Shown here piece after piece: positions 6,869 to 16,246 of a DNA stretch of 51,388 nucleotides. The translations under genes and the position numbers were made by a program. Each line of letters starts with the position of its first letter. Within the stretch, counting starts at the first letter, position 1. This DNA comes from a virus. The notes under the pieces are model-generated. The model was not told the origin of the DNA and did not search any database. It was given only the letters and a program-made list of their open reading frames with translations. The stretch is taken from positions 1 to 51,388 of IMG/VR virus record IMGVR_UViG_3300027779_000041; one strand, 5' to 3'.

Positions 6869-9796
6869 TTATATGTTTTGACCAATCACGAACCCATCAT
6901 AATATCCGCCGCTAGTGCTTAAAAACCCAAGCACATCTGCTTTATTAGCAGTTGTAGTAAGAGTAGGAGCAGAACCGCCTTCTGCCCAATAGATAGTGCT
7001 AAACCATGTTACTGTACGACTACCAGAAGAATCTTGCTTAAGCCTCAACATAAACTTTTGACCCGAAGCTGCATTAGAGATAGCAATTATTCTATTGCCA
7101 CCCAATGTGGCCATATGAGTATTAGCCTCATTCATATCAAATGTAATAGTTGCACCATCTGCTTCAGTGTTGATTATACTTTTAATAGCTTTATCAACGA
7201 TCAAACCTTCAAGTGATCCACTACCACCTAAAGACGAAACATTAAATTCAGTTCCAATTAATGTTAGTCCACTACCACCAGTATAAGTTGTATTAGTATC
7301 TGAGGTAATGAATGTAGAATTAGCCCAGCCACTTACGGCAACTCCGCTGTTTATGATTGTTTCTGATGCCCAACCGCTAATCGCAGTATCAAGCGAAGAC
7401 ATAGTAGAATTAGCCCAGCCACTCACAGCAACACCACTATTAATGATGGTTTCGCTTGCCCAACCACTGATTGCAGTAGTATTAGATGTAGTATCAAATG
7501 TTTCGTTTGCCCAACCACTCACAGCAACACCACTATTAATTATTGTCTGTAATGCCCAGCCACTGACATTACTTACATGAGAACTTGTACTAAATGTACC
7601 ATTAGCCCAACCACTAACTGCTACACCACTATTAATTATAGTTTCACTTGCCCAACCACTCACAGTAGTGTCTAATGCAGACATAGTCGAATTTGCCCAA
7701 CCACTTACGGCAACTCCGCTATTAATTATAGTTTCTGACGCCCAACCACTAAGACTACCACCCGAAAGTTTTAACAGATTACCTCCAGCAACATACTCTG
7801 TATTTATACCACTGATACCACTAATAACTACAGTTTGAGTATTTGATATAATATCTGCGGCAACTGTACCATCACTAATAGACCAACTATAACTAGCACC
7901 AGCTCCAGCAATTGCTTCTGCATAACCACTAATCGAGGCAGTGTTTGCTTTAGTATCAAATGTGCTATTTGCCCAACCACTAACAGAATCAACATTAGTA
8001 TTGGTACTAAATGTTGCGTTTGCCCAGCCACTTACGGCAACTCCGCTGTTTATGATTGTTTGTGTAGCCCAACCAGAAATGGCAACACCTGAAGCGGTAT
8101 TGGCAGAAATATCTACATTATTAGAAGAAATATTCGCCGTATTGGTAGATATGTTTGTTGTGTTATTGGAAAGCCCATAAGCTGCCCATCCACTCACAGC
8201 GACACCGCTATTTGTAATTGTTTGTGCAGCCCAACCAGATATAGCAACACCTGAAGCACTATTTGTAGCAATATCGGTATCATTAAGAGTGATATTTGCT
8301 GTGTTTGCAGATATATTTGTTGTATTAGCAGAAATTCCATAAGCAGCCCAACCGCTTACAGCCACACCACTATTTGTAATCGTTTCAGATGCCCAGCCAG
8401 ATATAGCAACACCACTAGCACTATTAGATAATATTTTATTGGAATCTGTAGAATGAAAAACAGTACCTACTAATTCTAAACCAGAACCGGCTGTATATGT
8501 AGTATTGGTATCACTAGTAATGAATGTCTCAGTAACCCAACCGCTTATAGCGGTATCTAATATAGACATTGTAGAGCCAGCCCAACCACTAACTGCTACA
8601 CCACTATTAATTATTGTTTGAAAAGCCCATCCAGAAATAGCAACTCCAGACTGGCTATTAGCAAGAATCTGAGACGAGTAATCAATGGAACCTGGAAGAG
8701 TATTAATTCTATGCTCAAAATATCCAGAATCCGAAACTCCAGAAGCAGTATTATTTGCAATATCAGCACTGTAGTTAAATACTCCAGAAAACCCAGTAGT
8801 TTGAGCCGTACCGTCAGGAAAAATGATACCAGTAGTTAAACATATTTGACCAAATTTGCCACTACCATCAACATCAAGCTCATAAGCAGCATTATCTTTT
8901 CCAATGCCAAAATTTCCATCTTTATCGACAACAGATAATACACTACCAGCAGATGTTGTCCACTCTTGGATATTAGTAGCGAGAGCTGCCCCTCCATTAA
9001 TCGTCAGAGCGGGGTAAGCCGTCGCAACAGAATCTATGTGTACGCCAGTAACAGTGCTTGATTTTAGAATAGTAGAATTTTTATGTTTTACGTTAAATCC
9101 AGTCGTATTTGAAATTGTCACATCATTATGTGAATTGGCAACAATGCCCATATCACCATCTACACCATAAATATAAGCATGGTTTGGAGCTTCAACCACA
9201 GAGTTTGGATTTGATTTTAAACCTAATGTCCAAGTAGGAGATGTGCCTCCATCTGTATGTAAAGCAAGAGTTCTATCATAAGTATCGTCAACATAGGCAT
9301 GGAAAAAATTACCAGAAGAACTTCTCTGCATAGTAAATATATTATTGTTTTGATCATTAGGCTTGAATAGTAAATCACCACTGACTGTAAGCAAGCCACT
9401 CGTGTTTACATTACTAAGTTGTGCAAGACTAGTAACAGAAATATGCTCAAAAACTCCAGATGAAGTAAATTCAATGTTTCCATCAGCATCTAAATAAACT
9501 GCTCTATCTGCGGGATAAGTGCAAAAAACTCGTGACACACCATTAAGAGAAATAGCACTGTTGCTATCAGAACTTTTTAAAATAGTATCTCGTGATAATG
9601 TATTAGAAGATTGAGTATATGTTCCAATACCAACCTCCCAAGATGTATCATTTTCAATAGCATAATAAGTGGTGTTACCATCACCAATGCCACTTAAGAA
9701 TGATTGAAAACCACCATACGTACCATTGAAAGTAATAGTACCAGTACCAGTAGTAACCGATGTTTCTTTTACTCTATCTGATATTACAAGAGCCAT
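6869..9796 (-). CDS. Long tail fibre with SGWA repeats
   Basis: This is a 975-residue fibre. Residues 1 to about 110 (RVKETSVTTGTGTITF, YYAIENDTSWEVGIGTYTQ, RVFCTYPADRAVYL) form the same docking domain as the fibre at the left edge. A middle region has GIGKDNAAYELDVDGSGKFG, typical of beta-stalk fibres. It is followed by about 20 copies of a ~15-residue unit based on SGVAVSGWA, then a compact C-terminal domain (TITFDMNEANTHMATLGGNRIIAISN ... YYDGFVIGQNI). That tip resembles C-terminal domains that end other phage stalks. No catalytic motif is visible. A receptor-binding role is inferred. Confidence 0.85.
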   Translation of the reverse strand: MALVISDRVKETSVTTGTGTITFNGTYGGFQSFLSGIGDGNTTYYAIENDTSWEVGIGTYTQSSNTLSRDTILKSSDSNSAISLNGVSRVFCTYPADRAVYLDADGNIEFTSSGVFEHISVTSLAQLSNVNTSGLLTVSGDLLFKPNDQNNNIFTMQRSSSGNFFHAYVDDTYDRTLALHTDGGTSPTWTLGLKSNPNSVVEAPNHAYIYGVDGDMGIVANSHNDVTISNTTGFNVKHKNSTILKSSTVTGVHIDSVATAYPALTINGGAALATNIQEWTTSAGSVLSVVDKDGNFGIGKDNAAYELDVDGSGKFGQICLTTGIIFPDGTAQTTGFSGVFNYSADIANNTASGVSDSGYFEHRINTLPGSIDYSSQILANSQSGVAISGWAFQTIINSGVAVSGWAGSTMSILDTAISGWVTETFITSDTNTTYTAGSGLELVGTVFHSTDSNKILSNSASGVAISGWASETITNSGVAVSGWAAYGISANTTNISANTANITLNDTDIATNSASGVAISGWAAQTITNSGVAVSGWAAYGLSNNTTNISTNTANISSNNVDISANTASGVAISGWATQTIINSGVAVSGWANATFSTNTNVDSVSGWANSTFDTKANTASISGYAEAIAGAGASYSWSISDGTVAADIISNTQTVVISGISGINTEYVAGGNLLKLSGGSLSGWASETIINSGVAVSGWANSTMSALDTTVSGWASETIINSGVAVSGWANGTFSTSSHVSNVSGWALQTIINSGVAVSGWANETFDTTSNTTAISGWASETIINSGVAVSGWANSTMSSLDTAISGWASETIINSGVAVSGWANSTFITSDTNTTYTGGSGLTLIGTEFNVSSLGGSGSLEGLIVDKAIKSIINTEADGATITFDMNEANTHMATLGGNRIIAISNAASGQKFMLRLKQDSSGSRTVTWFSTIYWAEGGSAPTLTTTANKADVLGFLSTSGGYYDGFVIGQNI
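7310..8640 (-). repeat. About 20 SGVAVSGWA-type repeats
   Basis: On the coding strand units such as SGWASETIINSGVAV and SGWANSTMSSLDTAI alternate, each about 15 residues (45 bp). The array is interrupted twice by non-repeat insertions. One is an Asn/Thr-rich stretch with NTTNISANTANIT. The other is the only SGYA variant. Adjacent units are more alike at the C-terminal end of the array, which suggests local expansion by recombination. Confidence 0.85.
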
Positions 9797-9808
9797 AATA
9801 TTTTCCTA

Positions 9809-10837
9809 TTATGAATGATATATGTTTTTTGCTTCATAAACAAAAGAATCTATAACTTCTTTTGGTAGCCTATGGAAATTATCATAAATTGGCTGTAAAT
9901 CTAAACCAAGCTCGACAAATTCTAAGACATAATTTCTTGCTTTGTTTTCTAAAGTAAGGGGATAACTAACACCATCTGGACGAGTAAATCTATGAAGCCA
10001 TCTTAAGAAAGGCAGACAGATTGCTTTGCGACCATAATTTCTGTATTTGGTATGAATATAAATTTCTTCTCCACCAAAACCTCTACAGTGCGGGTTAAAC
10101 CCTAACCAAGTATCTTTTTTTGTTAAAAATAAACCTAAACCTTGACCAAAAATCTCAAATGGTGGATCATCTTTAAATCCAAGTTGATAATAGCCAAGAT
10201 CTTTAAGTGTTTTTTCATTGCTAAAATAAGATATTTTGGGATATTCTTTATTACATTTTATACACTTTTCTAACGGAACTTGCGAGAGAAGATGAACATA
10301 GTCACAATTTCCAGAATCCCCCCTTTGTCTCAAAGAAAAGTTTTCACCGCATTGACAGGAAAATGTAGAACCCCATTTACCCCACATCTCTGCTCCCCAA
10401 CCGTCATTATAATGTGTTGAATTGTTCTTGAGGTTATCATAAACAAGCGGCCCTGAATATAAATCTTTAGTATTTGGATTCTTATCTAAAAATCTAAATA
10501 ACTTAGTTATTACATAAGTTGATGGACATAGTAAAACATGGCAATCCATAATTAATACAAAATCGCCACTTGCTTCTTCGACTATCTTATTTCTTGATAC
10601 GGAAGTACCAACAGTAGAACTATGTCTAATATACTTACTATTAGGCACCTGGTTTCGTAAAAAACTACTTAATGCTTGACCATGCTTACTATGAGGATTA
10701 TTGTCCACAACAAGAAATTCAATATTATTTAATATATCGTCTCTACCATTGAAAGATAACTCTTTCCTTATATCTTGGATTGTAAAATAAGCACCATGAA
10801 AATCATCGTGGTGTGCCATTCCTATTGTTAGTTTCAT
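9809..10837 (-). CDS. GT-A family glycosyltransferase with Cys-rich insertion
   Basis: This 342-residue protein has a GT-A fold signature: a nucleotide-sugar strand FLVVDNNP (41-48), SRNKIVEEASGDFVLIMDCHVLL with metal-binding DxH at 98-100, and GFGGEEIYIHTKYRNYGR (253-270), a typical acceptor and catalytic region of family 2/27-like enzymes. Between them lies an insertion with C161-x-C163, C178 and C192-x2-C195, spaced like a zinc-binding module. The gene sits in the middle of the fibre genes, with short gaps on both sides. It may therefore glycosylate a virion protein or modify a host surface glycan. Sugar and acceptor are unknown. Confidence 0.8.
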   Translation of the reverse strand: MKLTIGMAHHDDFHGAYFTIQDIRKELSFNGRDDILNNIEFLVVDNNPHSKHGQALSSFLRNQVPNSKYIRHSSTVGTSVSRNKIVEEASGDFVLIMDCHVLLCPSTYVITKLFRFLDKNPNTKDLYSGPLVYDNLKNNSTHYNDGWGAEMWGKWGSTFSCQCGENFSLRQRGDSGNCDYVHLLSQVPLEKCIKCNKEYPKISYFSNEKTLKDLGYYQLGFKDDPPFEIFGQGLGLFLTKKDTWLGFNPHCRGFGGEEIYIHTKYRNYGRKAICLPFLRWLHRFTRPDGVSYPLTLENKARNYVLEFVELGLDLQPIYDNFHRLPKEVIDSFVYEAKNIYHS

Positions 10838-10846
10838 AAGTTTTGC

Positions 10847-12466
10847 CTACTTACTATCACAACAATTACAATAATCATATCCATCTGAAGTGTGCGTAAC
10901 AGTAAAAGTTGGAGGATCTGTACATGTTCCATGATGATTGAATGTACTAAAAAGTTCTTTATCAGCTTGTGTACTACGTCTCCATTTAAAATTATTAAAA
11001 CAGTCCATATGTACCTGTAAAATTTCCCACTTATGAGCATCTCCGTCTTCGGCAGGAGCTGGAACACCCCTTAAACATCTTGCTTTATAATAAAAATGAT
11101 CTCCACACTCTAAAACTCCATCAAATTCATATATTTTATAAGCAGTAGTTTCTGTAACCGCTAAGGCAGTAATAGTAGTATTAAAATTGCACTTATTCGA
11201 TTCAATGGTATTTAAATTCTGATAAAATACTGGACCACTAAAACTATCAGGACAGTCACAATTATTACAAGGATCGGGATAACATGCTACACCTTTCTGC
11301 CAAGTAAAACTCCCAAGTGCATCTGGAGCGTTACCTATTTCAGCACATTTAGCCTCCGTGACATATTGACATAGATTTGTCTGAGTATCGTTTGTATAAC
11401 AACACGCTCCTTTAGGATCACTTGGATTTTCAGTCGTAGGATCAATAGTAGTCGAAGTAGTTGTTGTGGGAGGATTCGTAGTTGATGTAGGATTAGGATC
11501 AACACCCGGAGGTAATGATGTGGAAGTACTTGTAGTAGTAGGAAGAGCAGACAGACATGTAACATTAGTGCATAATTGACCAGAAGTGTAAACGGAATAT
11601 GGTCTCGTTAAACAATCACCCTCATAAACCCAGTCTTCACAACCAAATGTAGGTTTACCCTCAAAACCAGTAAAAGACGTTCCAGTATCAGTTTCATTAT
11701 AAACAAGAAATACATCTCCGTATTGATGAAAAGTACCAATACCATTTTCAAGTGTCGAAACATTATATGTAGCGGCAACTCTATAACCATTATCAGAAAA
11801 TGCTGCTTGTGAACCTAAGCCAATACGATCATATGTGTCATTTTCGTGTTTAGCTATTATAGAAGTTCTATACCAAGTATAATCACTTGAGCAAGTATCA
11901 TACTTGTATTCATATCTATATATCTTATCAATTGATACATAAGAATCAAAATTTTGAAACTTACTTCTGTGTGTAATTAATGAATTGCCAGATGAATCAA
12001 GTTGTATTGCAGAGTGAGAACTTGGAATACGAACACCTGAAACGCCTGAGACACTAATATCAACCCACGAATTAGGATATAAACAACTTCCCAGATTATT
12101 AGATCCAGACTCAAACACATGAAATAATCCAGAACCAAATATGTTTGGATCTGCAATGACAGCTAATCTATCACCTTTACCATTTAAAGAAACAGAATGA
12201 CCAAATGAACTACCAGAAATACCAGAAACATCCGTATCTAAATTATTTCTAAAATATGACGAAGAAATAAACCCTGAGCCAGTTACTGAATCACCAGATG
12301 GTCTATCAGTGAATGTTATAAAAGCACCATTCTCTTGTCTTTGTGCTTGTCTATTAGGTGCTGTTCCAGATGCAATATCGGCATATGGCAATCCCACAAC
12401 GAGTAAATCGCCACTATCATTTATATCAAAATTGAATGTTTGCCTAGTAAATAGGGGTGTAACCAT
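10847..12466 (-). CDS. FG-GAP-like virion protein with Cys-rich C-terminus
   Basis: The protein has 539 residues in three parts. Residues 1 to ~285 carry repeats such as FNFDINDSGDLLVVGLPYAD, SFGHSVSLNGKGDRLAVIAD and AAFSDNGYRVAATYNV, the pattern of beta-propeller blades (FG-GAP-like). A Thr/Pro linker follows (TTTSTSTSLPP, TTTTSTTIDPTT). The C-terminal ~190 residues contain about 16 Cys (GACCYTNDTQ, CNNCDCPDS, YCNCCDSK) and may be disulphide- or metal-stabilised. It pairs with the adjacent larger gene at 12476, which has the same blade type. An exposed surface or adhesion role is inferred. Confidence 0.65.
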   Translation of the reverse strand: MVTPLFTRQTFNFDINDSGDLLVVGLPYADIASGTAPNRQAQRQENGAFITFTDRPSGDSVTGSGFISSSYFRNNLDTDVSGISGSSFGHSVSLNGKGDRLAVIADPNIFGSGLFHVFESGSNNLGSCLYPNSWVDISVSGVSGVRIPSSHSAIQLDSSGNSLITHRSKFQNFDSYVSIDKIYRYEYKYDTCSSDYTWYRTSIIAKHENDTYDRIGLGSQAAFSDNGYRVAATYNVSTLENGIGTFHQYGDVFLVYNETDTGTSFTGFEGKPTFGCEDWVYEGDCLTRPYSVYTSGQLCTNVTCLSALPTTTSTSTSLPPGVDPNPTSTTNPPTTTTSTTIDPTTENPSDPKGACCYTNDTQTNLCQYVTEAKCAEIGNAPDALGSFTWQKGVACYPDPCNNCDCPDSFSGPVFYQNLNTIESNKCNFNTTITALAVTETTAYKIYEFDGVLECGDHFYYKARCLRGVPAPAEDGDAHKWEILQVHMDCFNNFKWRRSTQADKELFSTFNHHGTCTDPPTFTVTHTSDGYDYCNCCDSK

Positions 12467-12475
12467 TTTATTCCC

Positions 12476-15400
12476 TTACTTATTTGCTGCAGGATAGTCA
12501 TAACTCATAAGTGTGCCACCCTTTATGACTTCGCCATTAGAAATTTCAGCCCAACCCTCTTCAAATTCAGAAGTACCGACAGAAGGTCCAATTGATTTGT
12601 ATATACCGTCTGGATATTGAATTAATAAATCTGGATCTAAAAACCATTTCTGACCTGGAACAAAAAATGAATATTTTGTGCCCGCAGAATCAAAACCCTG
12701 CTTACGCAATGCTAAACAATATGCGGTTTTACTTTTCTTCTTGAGAGAAGTAGATAACTTAGTGTCAGATGAACTATTAAATACATCCGCATAAGGACCG
12801 TGCAAATGAGGATTGGCTAAAATGGTAACACTAGAATCAGTTCTTACTAAATCTAAAATATCAATTCCTAACTCATCTGAGGAGATAACTATTTTATCGC
12901 CACCTAAAGATATATTAGTTCCGTAATCACTAGTTCCATCCGTAATATATCCAGAATTTGTACCAGTCCTATTAACTGGATAATACCACTTGGGTAAAGA
13001 AACATCGGGTTGTATTAAATCAAAAACTTGAACAAAACTTTTACCAGTACTAGCATTTAAAGCACTAAACGCAATTCTAGTACCATCATTTGATATGGAT
13101 ACCGCATATCCTAATCGTCTGCCTGTATGACCCCCAATAAATACATCGCTTTTACTTGAATCAATATCAGATTGTACGGTAACCCATTTATTATTTTTAT
13201 ATATGAATGATTTAACATACCCACGATTGGCTTGAGGGACAATACCAGTACTAAAATTGGGTGCCCCAGCTATAAGATAGTTTCCATCATTGCCATTAAT
13301 ATCTACAGAAAATCCAAACAGATCTCCATCGCAGTCACCCTCAATAAAACTAGACTCATAAGGATAGTCTTCTAAAATTGATTTTTTAATTTCATACTGA
13401 TCTGTAGTAGAATTGTATTTATAAATATAAACACGACCTTTTTCTGTCGTATGTGGCATACCAACTGCTATAGTTTCACCAAGATCATCTATTGCGACTG
13501 AATACCCAAATTTACCATTAGCTATTGGACCTTGAATTTCCTGAACAAGCTCCCAAGGGTCTGTAGCTGCTGTTTTATCTTTGTATCTATAGATTGCTAT
13601 CATTCCAGCATCTGTGCCAGATTGGTCTACATATGGAGCACCAATAACTACAACTGGGCTATAAGATACAAGCGATGTTTCACTAGATTTACCAGTGGCT
13701 ATAGCAACATCAAAACCAAACCGCCCAGCAGAATAAGAATAGTTTCCAATAATTTCTTGACCAAGGTGTGGCCAACTTTCATCTAAACCTTGTACAGATT
13801 TTTGGTAATGTATTTTTACATATCCTCTGTTGCTATTATACGCAGGAGCACCACCTATAATAAATTTGCCATCAGAAGATATGTCAGCAGAAAATCCAAA
13901 CTTAGCAGATTCTGTTGGACCGTGAAAATCACTATTATTGGAATCTTGGTAAATTAATTCACCAAAAAAAGAATTAAGTATAGAATAAGAAGATCCAATT
14001 TTTTTTAATAGTTTGATTACACCGTCATTTGATCTGTGTATATAGGCATTTGCATGGGCTATAATAATATATTGATCATTAGAATCAATGGAGACATCGC
14101 TTGCAAAATTAGATCGTATAAGTTTGTACTCATTAGCTGGATCTGGATTGCCATCAATGATACTTTCAAAAGCTAAAGTATAATTATAGATACCCGAAGT
14201 AATTGGAGCAGGACAATAATCACCAGATGGGGCAACAGGATATTCAGATAAAGGCACGTCAAAAATACCATCAGTATATCTATCGCTATAATCTAATCTA
14301 CCAACTTCTATTGTACTATAATAATTCCATTGAGTACCATCCCAATTATAAGCTTCTACACTTTGCTGACTATTAGGATCTGCTGGATTATTTTTTATAA
14401 ATATGCGATCAGCCGATGAAGTCATCTTGATTTGATCACCAAAAGAACCTGGATTTCTAACTAATTCTCCATTGCCATTCGCATAAACATAAGAACTCAT
14501 GGGTGAACTTATATAATTACCACGTCTTTTCCAGTTGGAATCTGAATCAGACCAATAATAAACACCAACATGATAATCATCATTTAAAGGTATGGGTGTC
14601 TCATCACAACTATTATAGTCTATATATTGGTTCTCTTTCCAGCAAACCGCAAACATATTACCACTTGTATTCATATCAACAGATACAATTTCTAAGTGAT
14701 CAGTTAATGTCTCTGTCAAATAAGAACCACTGTTTATAGGTGTTCCAAGTATATCCCAAGAAGAAGCATTTTCTTGAAATACTTGTGCGTAAGTGCCACT
14801 CGGCCAATCAGAAGTAGAATTGGTTAAATGCCGAGAGAATACAACTCTGTTACCAGAACCATTAGTAGCAATATGATTATTAATGCTGGCAACAGGTAAA
14901 CTATTTGCAATTTTTAAACCACTTGCCGTATTCGTCTCTGTAAGAATTGGGTAAACTGGTAATGAATTTGCACAAGGAGTAAGTAAATTATCATCAAATT
15001 TAGCAGCATAAGAACAACAAGCACCAGATGATAAAGGAAATGGAATAGGTATTGGCTGACGGATATAACCTACTAATAGTTCCATTTCAGAGATTCTGTA
15101 ATCTTTATCTTCACCTGGTGTTCCGGGAGGATCAAAGTGGGTGACTTTAAGTAATGCATTATCCCAAGAAGTTTTATCAATATCTCCAGTTAAATTGAAA
15201 TTAATTAATCTATTAGTAAAACTACCAAAAATATCTGTATCACCAGGAGGCTTTTGGCCTGAGTGTATAATCTCATTTGTTAAAGGAGTTGTTTCATCAA
15301 TCTTAAAAAATTGATATTTTAAACCTTCATTCGGAACATCCAAGTCCGACTTCCCTTTATCTCTAATTCTTAAAGATCCAGAACTCAATATATCAAAATC

Positions 15401-16234
15401 AAATGGCATATCTTCAAAACCAAAAAATGCCGTTACAGTGCTTGGACCATCACCTTGCTGTGCCGCCCGCCGAATATAATCACTATCATCGGGAGTTAAT
15501 ACACCATTATTCATCGCAGCATATCGATGAGATGGTCCACCAACTATGACGAAATTAGTATCACCATCAGTATTGGGAGAAGTATTATGAGCAGTAGTAC
15601 CATCAAAGTTTGGCACTAAAATACCAGTCTTCTCGGGACAATTACATAAGAAATGATCGAACTCAACTTCTTGAGTCCAAGTAACTTCTAAATATGCAGC
15701 ATATATTCGAAACTCATCATCTTCAAGTTGGGGTGGAGAAACTAAGTTTATTGCCATATTAGAAACGGCAGAATCTCTTAATCCAGAACCTTCATATTCA
15801 GGGAATTTATATGCAGCCCAAGCACCATCATGAGCACCAGATGTAGCCATAGCGGGACCATATGCATCATGATACCACTGATTATCTAACTTTACACTTC
15901 CTGAAACCAGATGGTCTACCCCACTGCCACCACCTTTAAAAATACTAGTACTACCAGTACTACCAGTACTAATACCTGAAGAATAAGACCAAAGTGTGAC
16001 ACCACTAACAACCGCCCCTGGATTAGCTGGAATATCACTAACCCTATGAACTCCACTGGTGAATGCAGATTTTGCACCATCATTCAAACAATATTCAGTA
16101 GCAAAAGCCGATTCACTATCAGCATTAAATCCCTTAAACATGTTATCATCAATAGCACCAAATGGACAATCATCCATATTAGAGGTGATATTAGAGATGG
16201 GCCTGAGATGATACACCCCGGTAACAGTTGGCAT
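12476..16234 (-). CDS. Giant FG-GAP-like virion protein
   Basis: This is a 1,252-residue protein. The N-terminal third has lectin- or carbohydrate-binding-like composition (KLDNQWYHDAYGPAMATSG, YLEVTWTQEVEFDHFLCNC). After a short GACCSYAA motif near residue 405 (compare GACCYTND in the neighbour), there are at least seven blade-like repeats. Examples are AKFGFSADISSDGKFIIGGAP, GKFGYSVAIDDLGETIAVGMP, FGFSVDINGNDGNYLIAGAP and LGYAVSISNDGTRIAFSAL. These match beta-propeller (FG-GAP/integrin-alpha type) blades. It lies between the 539-residue relative and the 1,462-residue fibre. A whisker or adhesin function is inferred; no catalytic site is seen. Confidence 0.65.
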   Translation of the reverse strand: MPTVTGVYHLRPISNITSNMDDCPFGAIDDNMFKGFNADSESAFATEYCLNDGAKSAFTSGVHRVSDIPANPGAVVSGVTLWSYSSGISTGSTGSTSIFKGGGSGVDHLVSGSVKLDNQWYHDAYGPAMATSGAHDGAWAAYKFPEYEGSGLRDSAVSNMAINLVSPPQLEDDEFRIYAAYLEVTWTQEVEFDHFLCNCPEKTGILVPNFDGTTAHNTSPNTDGDTNFVIVGGPSHRYAAMNNGVLTPDDSDYIRRAAQQGDGPSTVTAFFGFEDMPFDFDILSSGSLRIRDKGKSDLDVPNEGLKYQFFKIDETTPLTNEIIHSGQKPPGDTDIFGSFTNRLINFNLTGDIDKTSWDNALLKVTHFDPPGTPGEDKDYRISEMELLVGYIRQPIPIPFPLSSGACCSYAAKFDDNLLTPCANSLPVYPILTETNTASGLKIANSLPVASINNHIATNGSGNRVVFSRHLTNSTSDWPSGTYAQVFQENASSWDILGTPINSGSYLTETLTDHLEIVSVDMNTSGNMFAVCWKENQYIDYNSCDETPIPLNDDYHVGVYYWSDSDSNWKRRGNYISSPMSSYVYANGNGELVRNPGSFGDQIKMTSSADRIFIKNNPADPNSQQSVEAYNWDGTQWNYYSTIEVGRLDYSDRYTDGIFDVPLSEYPVAPSGDYCPAPITSGIYNYTLAFESIIDGNPDPANEYKLIRSNFASDVSIDSNDQYIIIAHANAYIHRSNDGVIKLLKKIGSSYSILNSFFGELIYQDSNNSDFHGPTESAKFGFSADISSDGKFIIGGAPAYNSNRGYVKIHYQKSVQGLDESWPHLGQEIIGNYSYSAGRFGFDVAIATGKSSETSLVSYSPVVVIGAPYVDQSGTDAGMIAIYRYKDKTAATDPWELVQEIQGPIANGKFGYSVAIDDLGETIAVGMPHTTEKGRVYIYKYNSTTDQYEIKKSILEDYPYESSFIEGDCDGDLFGFSVDINGNDGNYLIAGAPNFSTGIVPQANRGYVKSFIYKNNKWVTVQSDIDSSKSDVFIGGHTGRRLGYAVSISNDGTRIAFSALNASTGKSFVQVFDLIQPDVSLPKWYYPVNRTGTNSGYITDGTSDYGTNISLGGDKIVISSDELGIDILDLVRTDSSVTILANPHLHGPYADVFNSSSDTKLSTSLKKKSKTAYCLALRKQGFDSAGTKYSFFVPGQKWFLDPDLLIQYPDGIYKSIGPSVGTSEFEEGWAEISNGEVIKGGTLMSYDYPAANK

Positions 16235-16246
16235 AATTCGTCCTTA

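Noticed and set aside
10834-11067. 77-codon frame inside the FG-GAP-like gene
   Set aside because: Leu/Ile/Val-rich shadow in another frame of a convincing gene.
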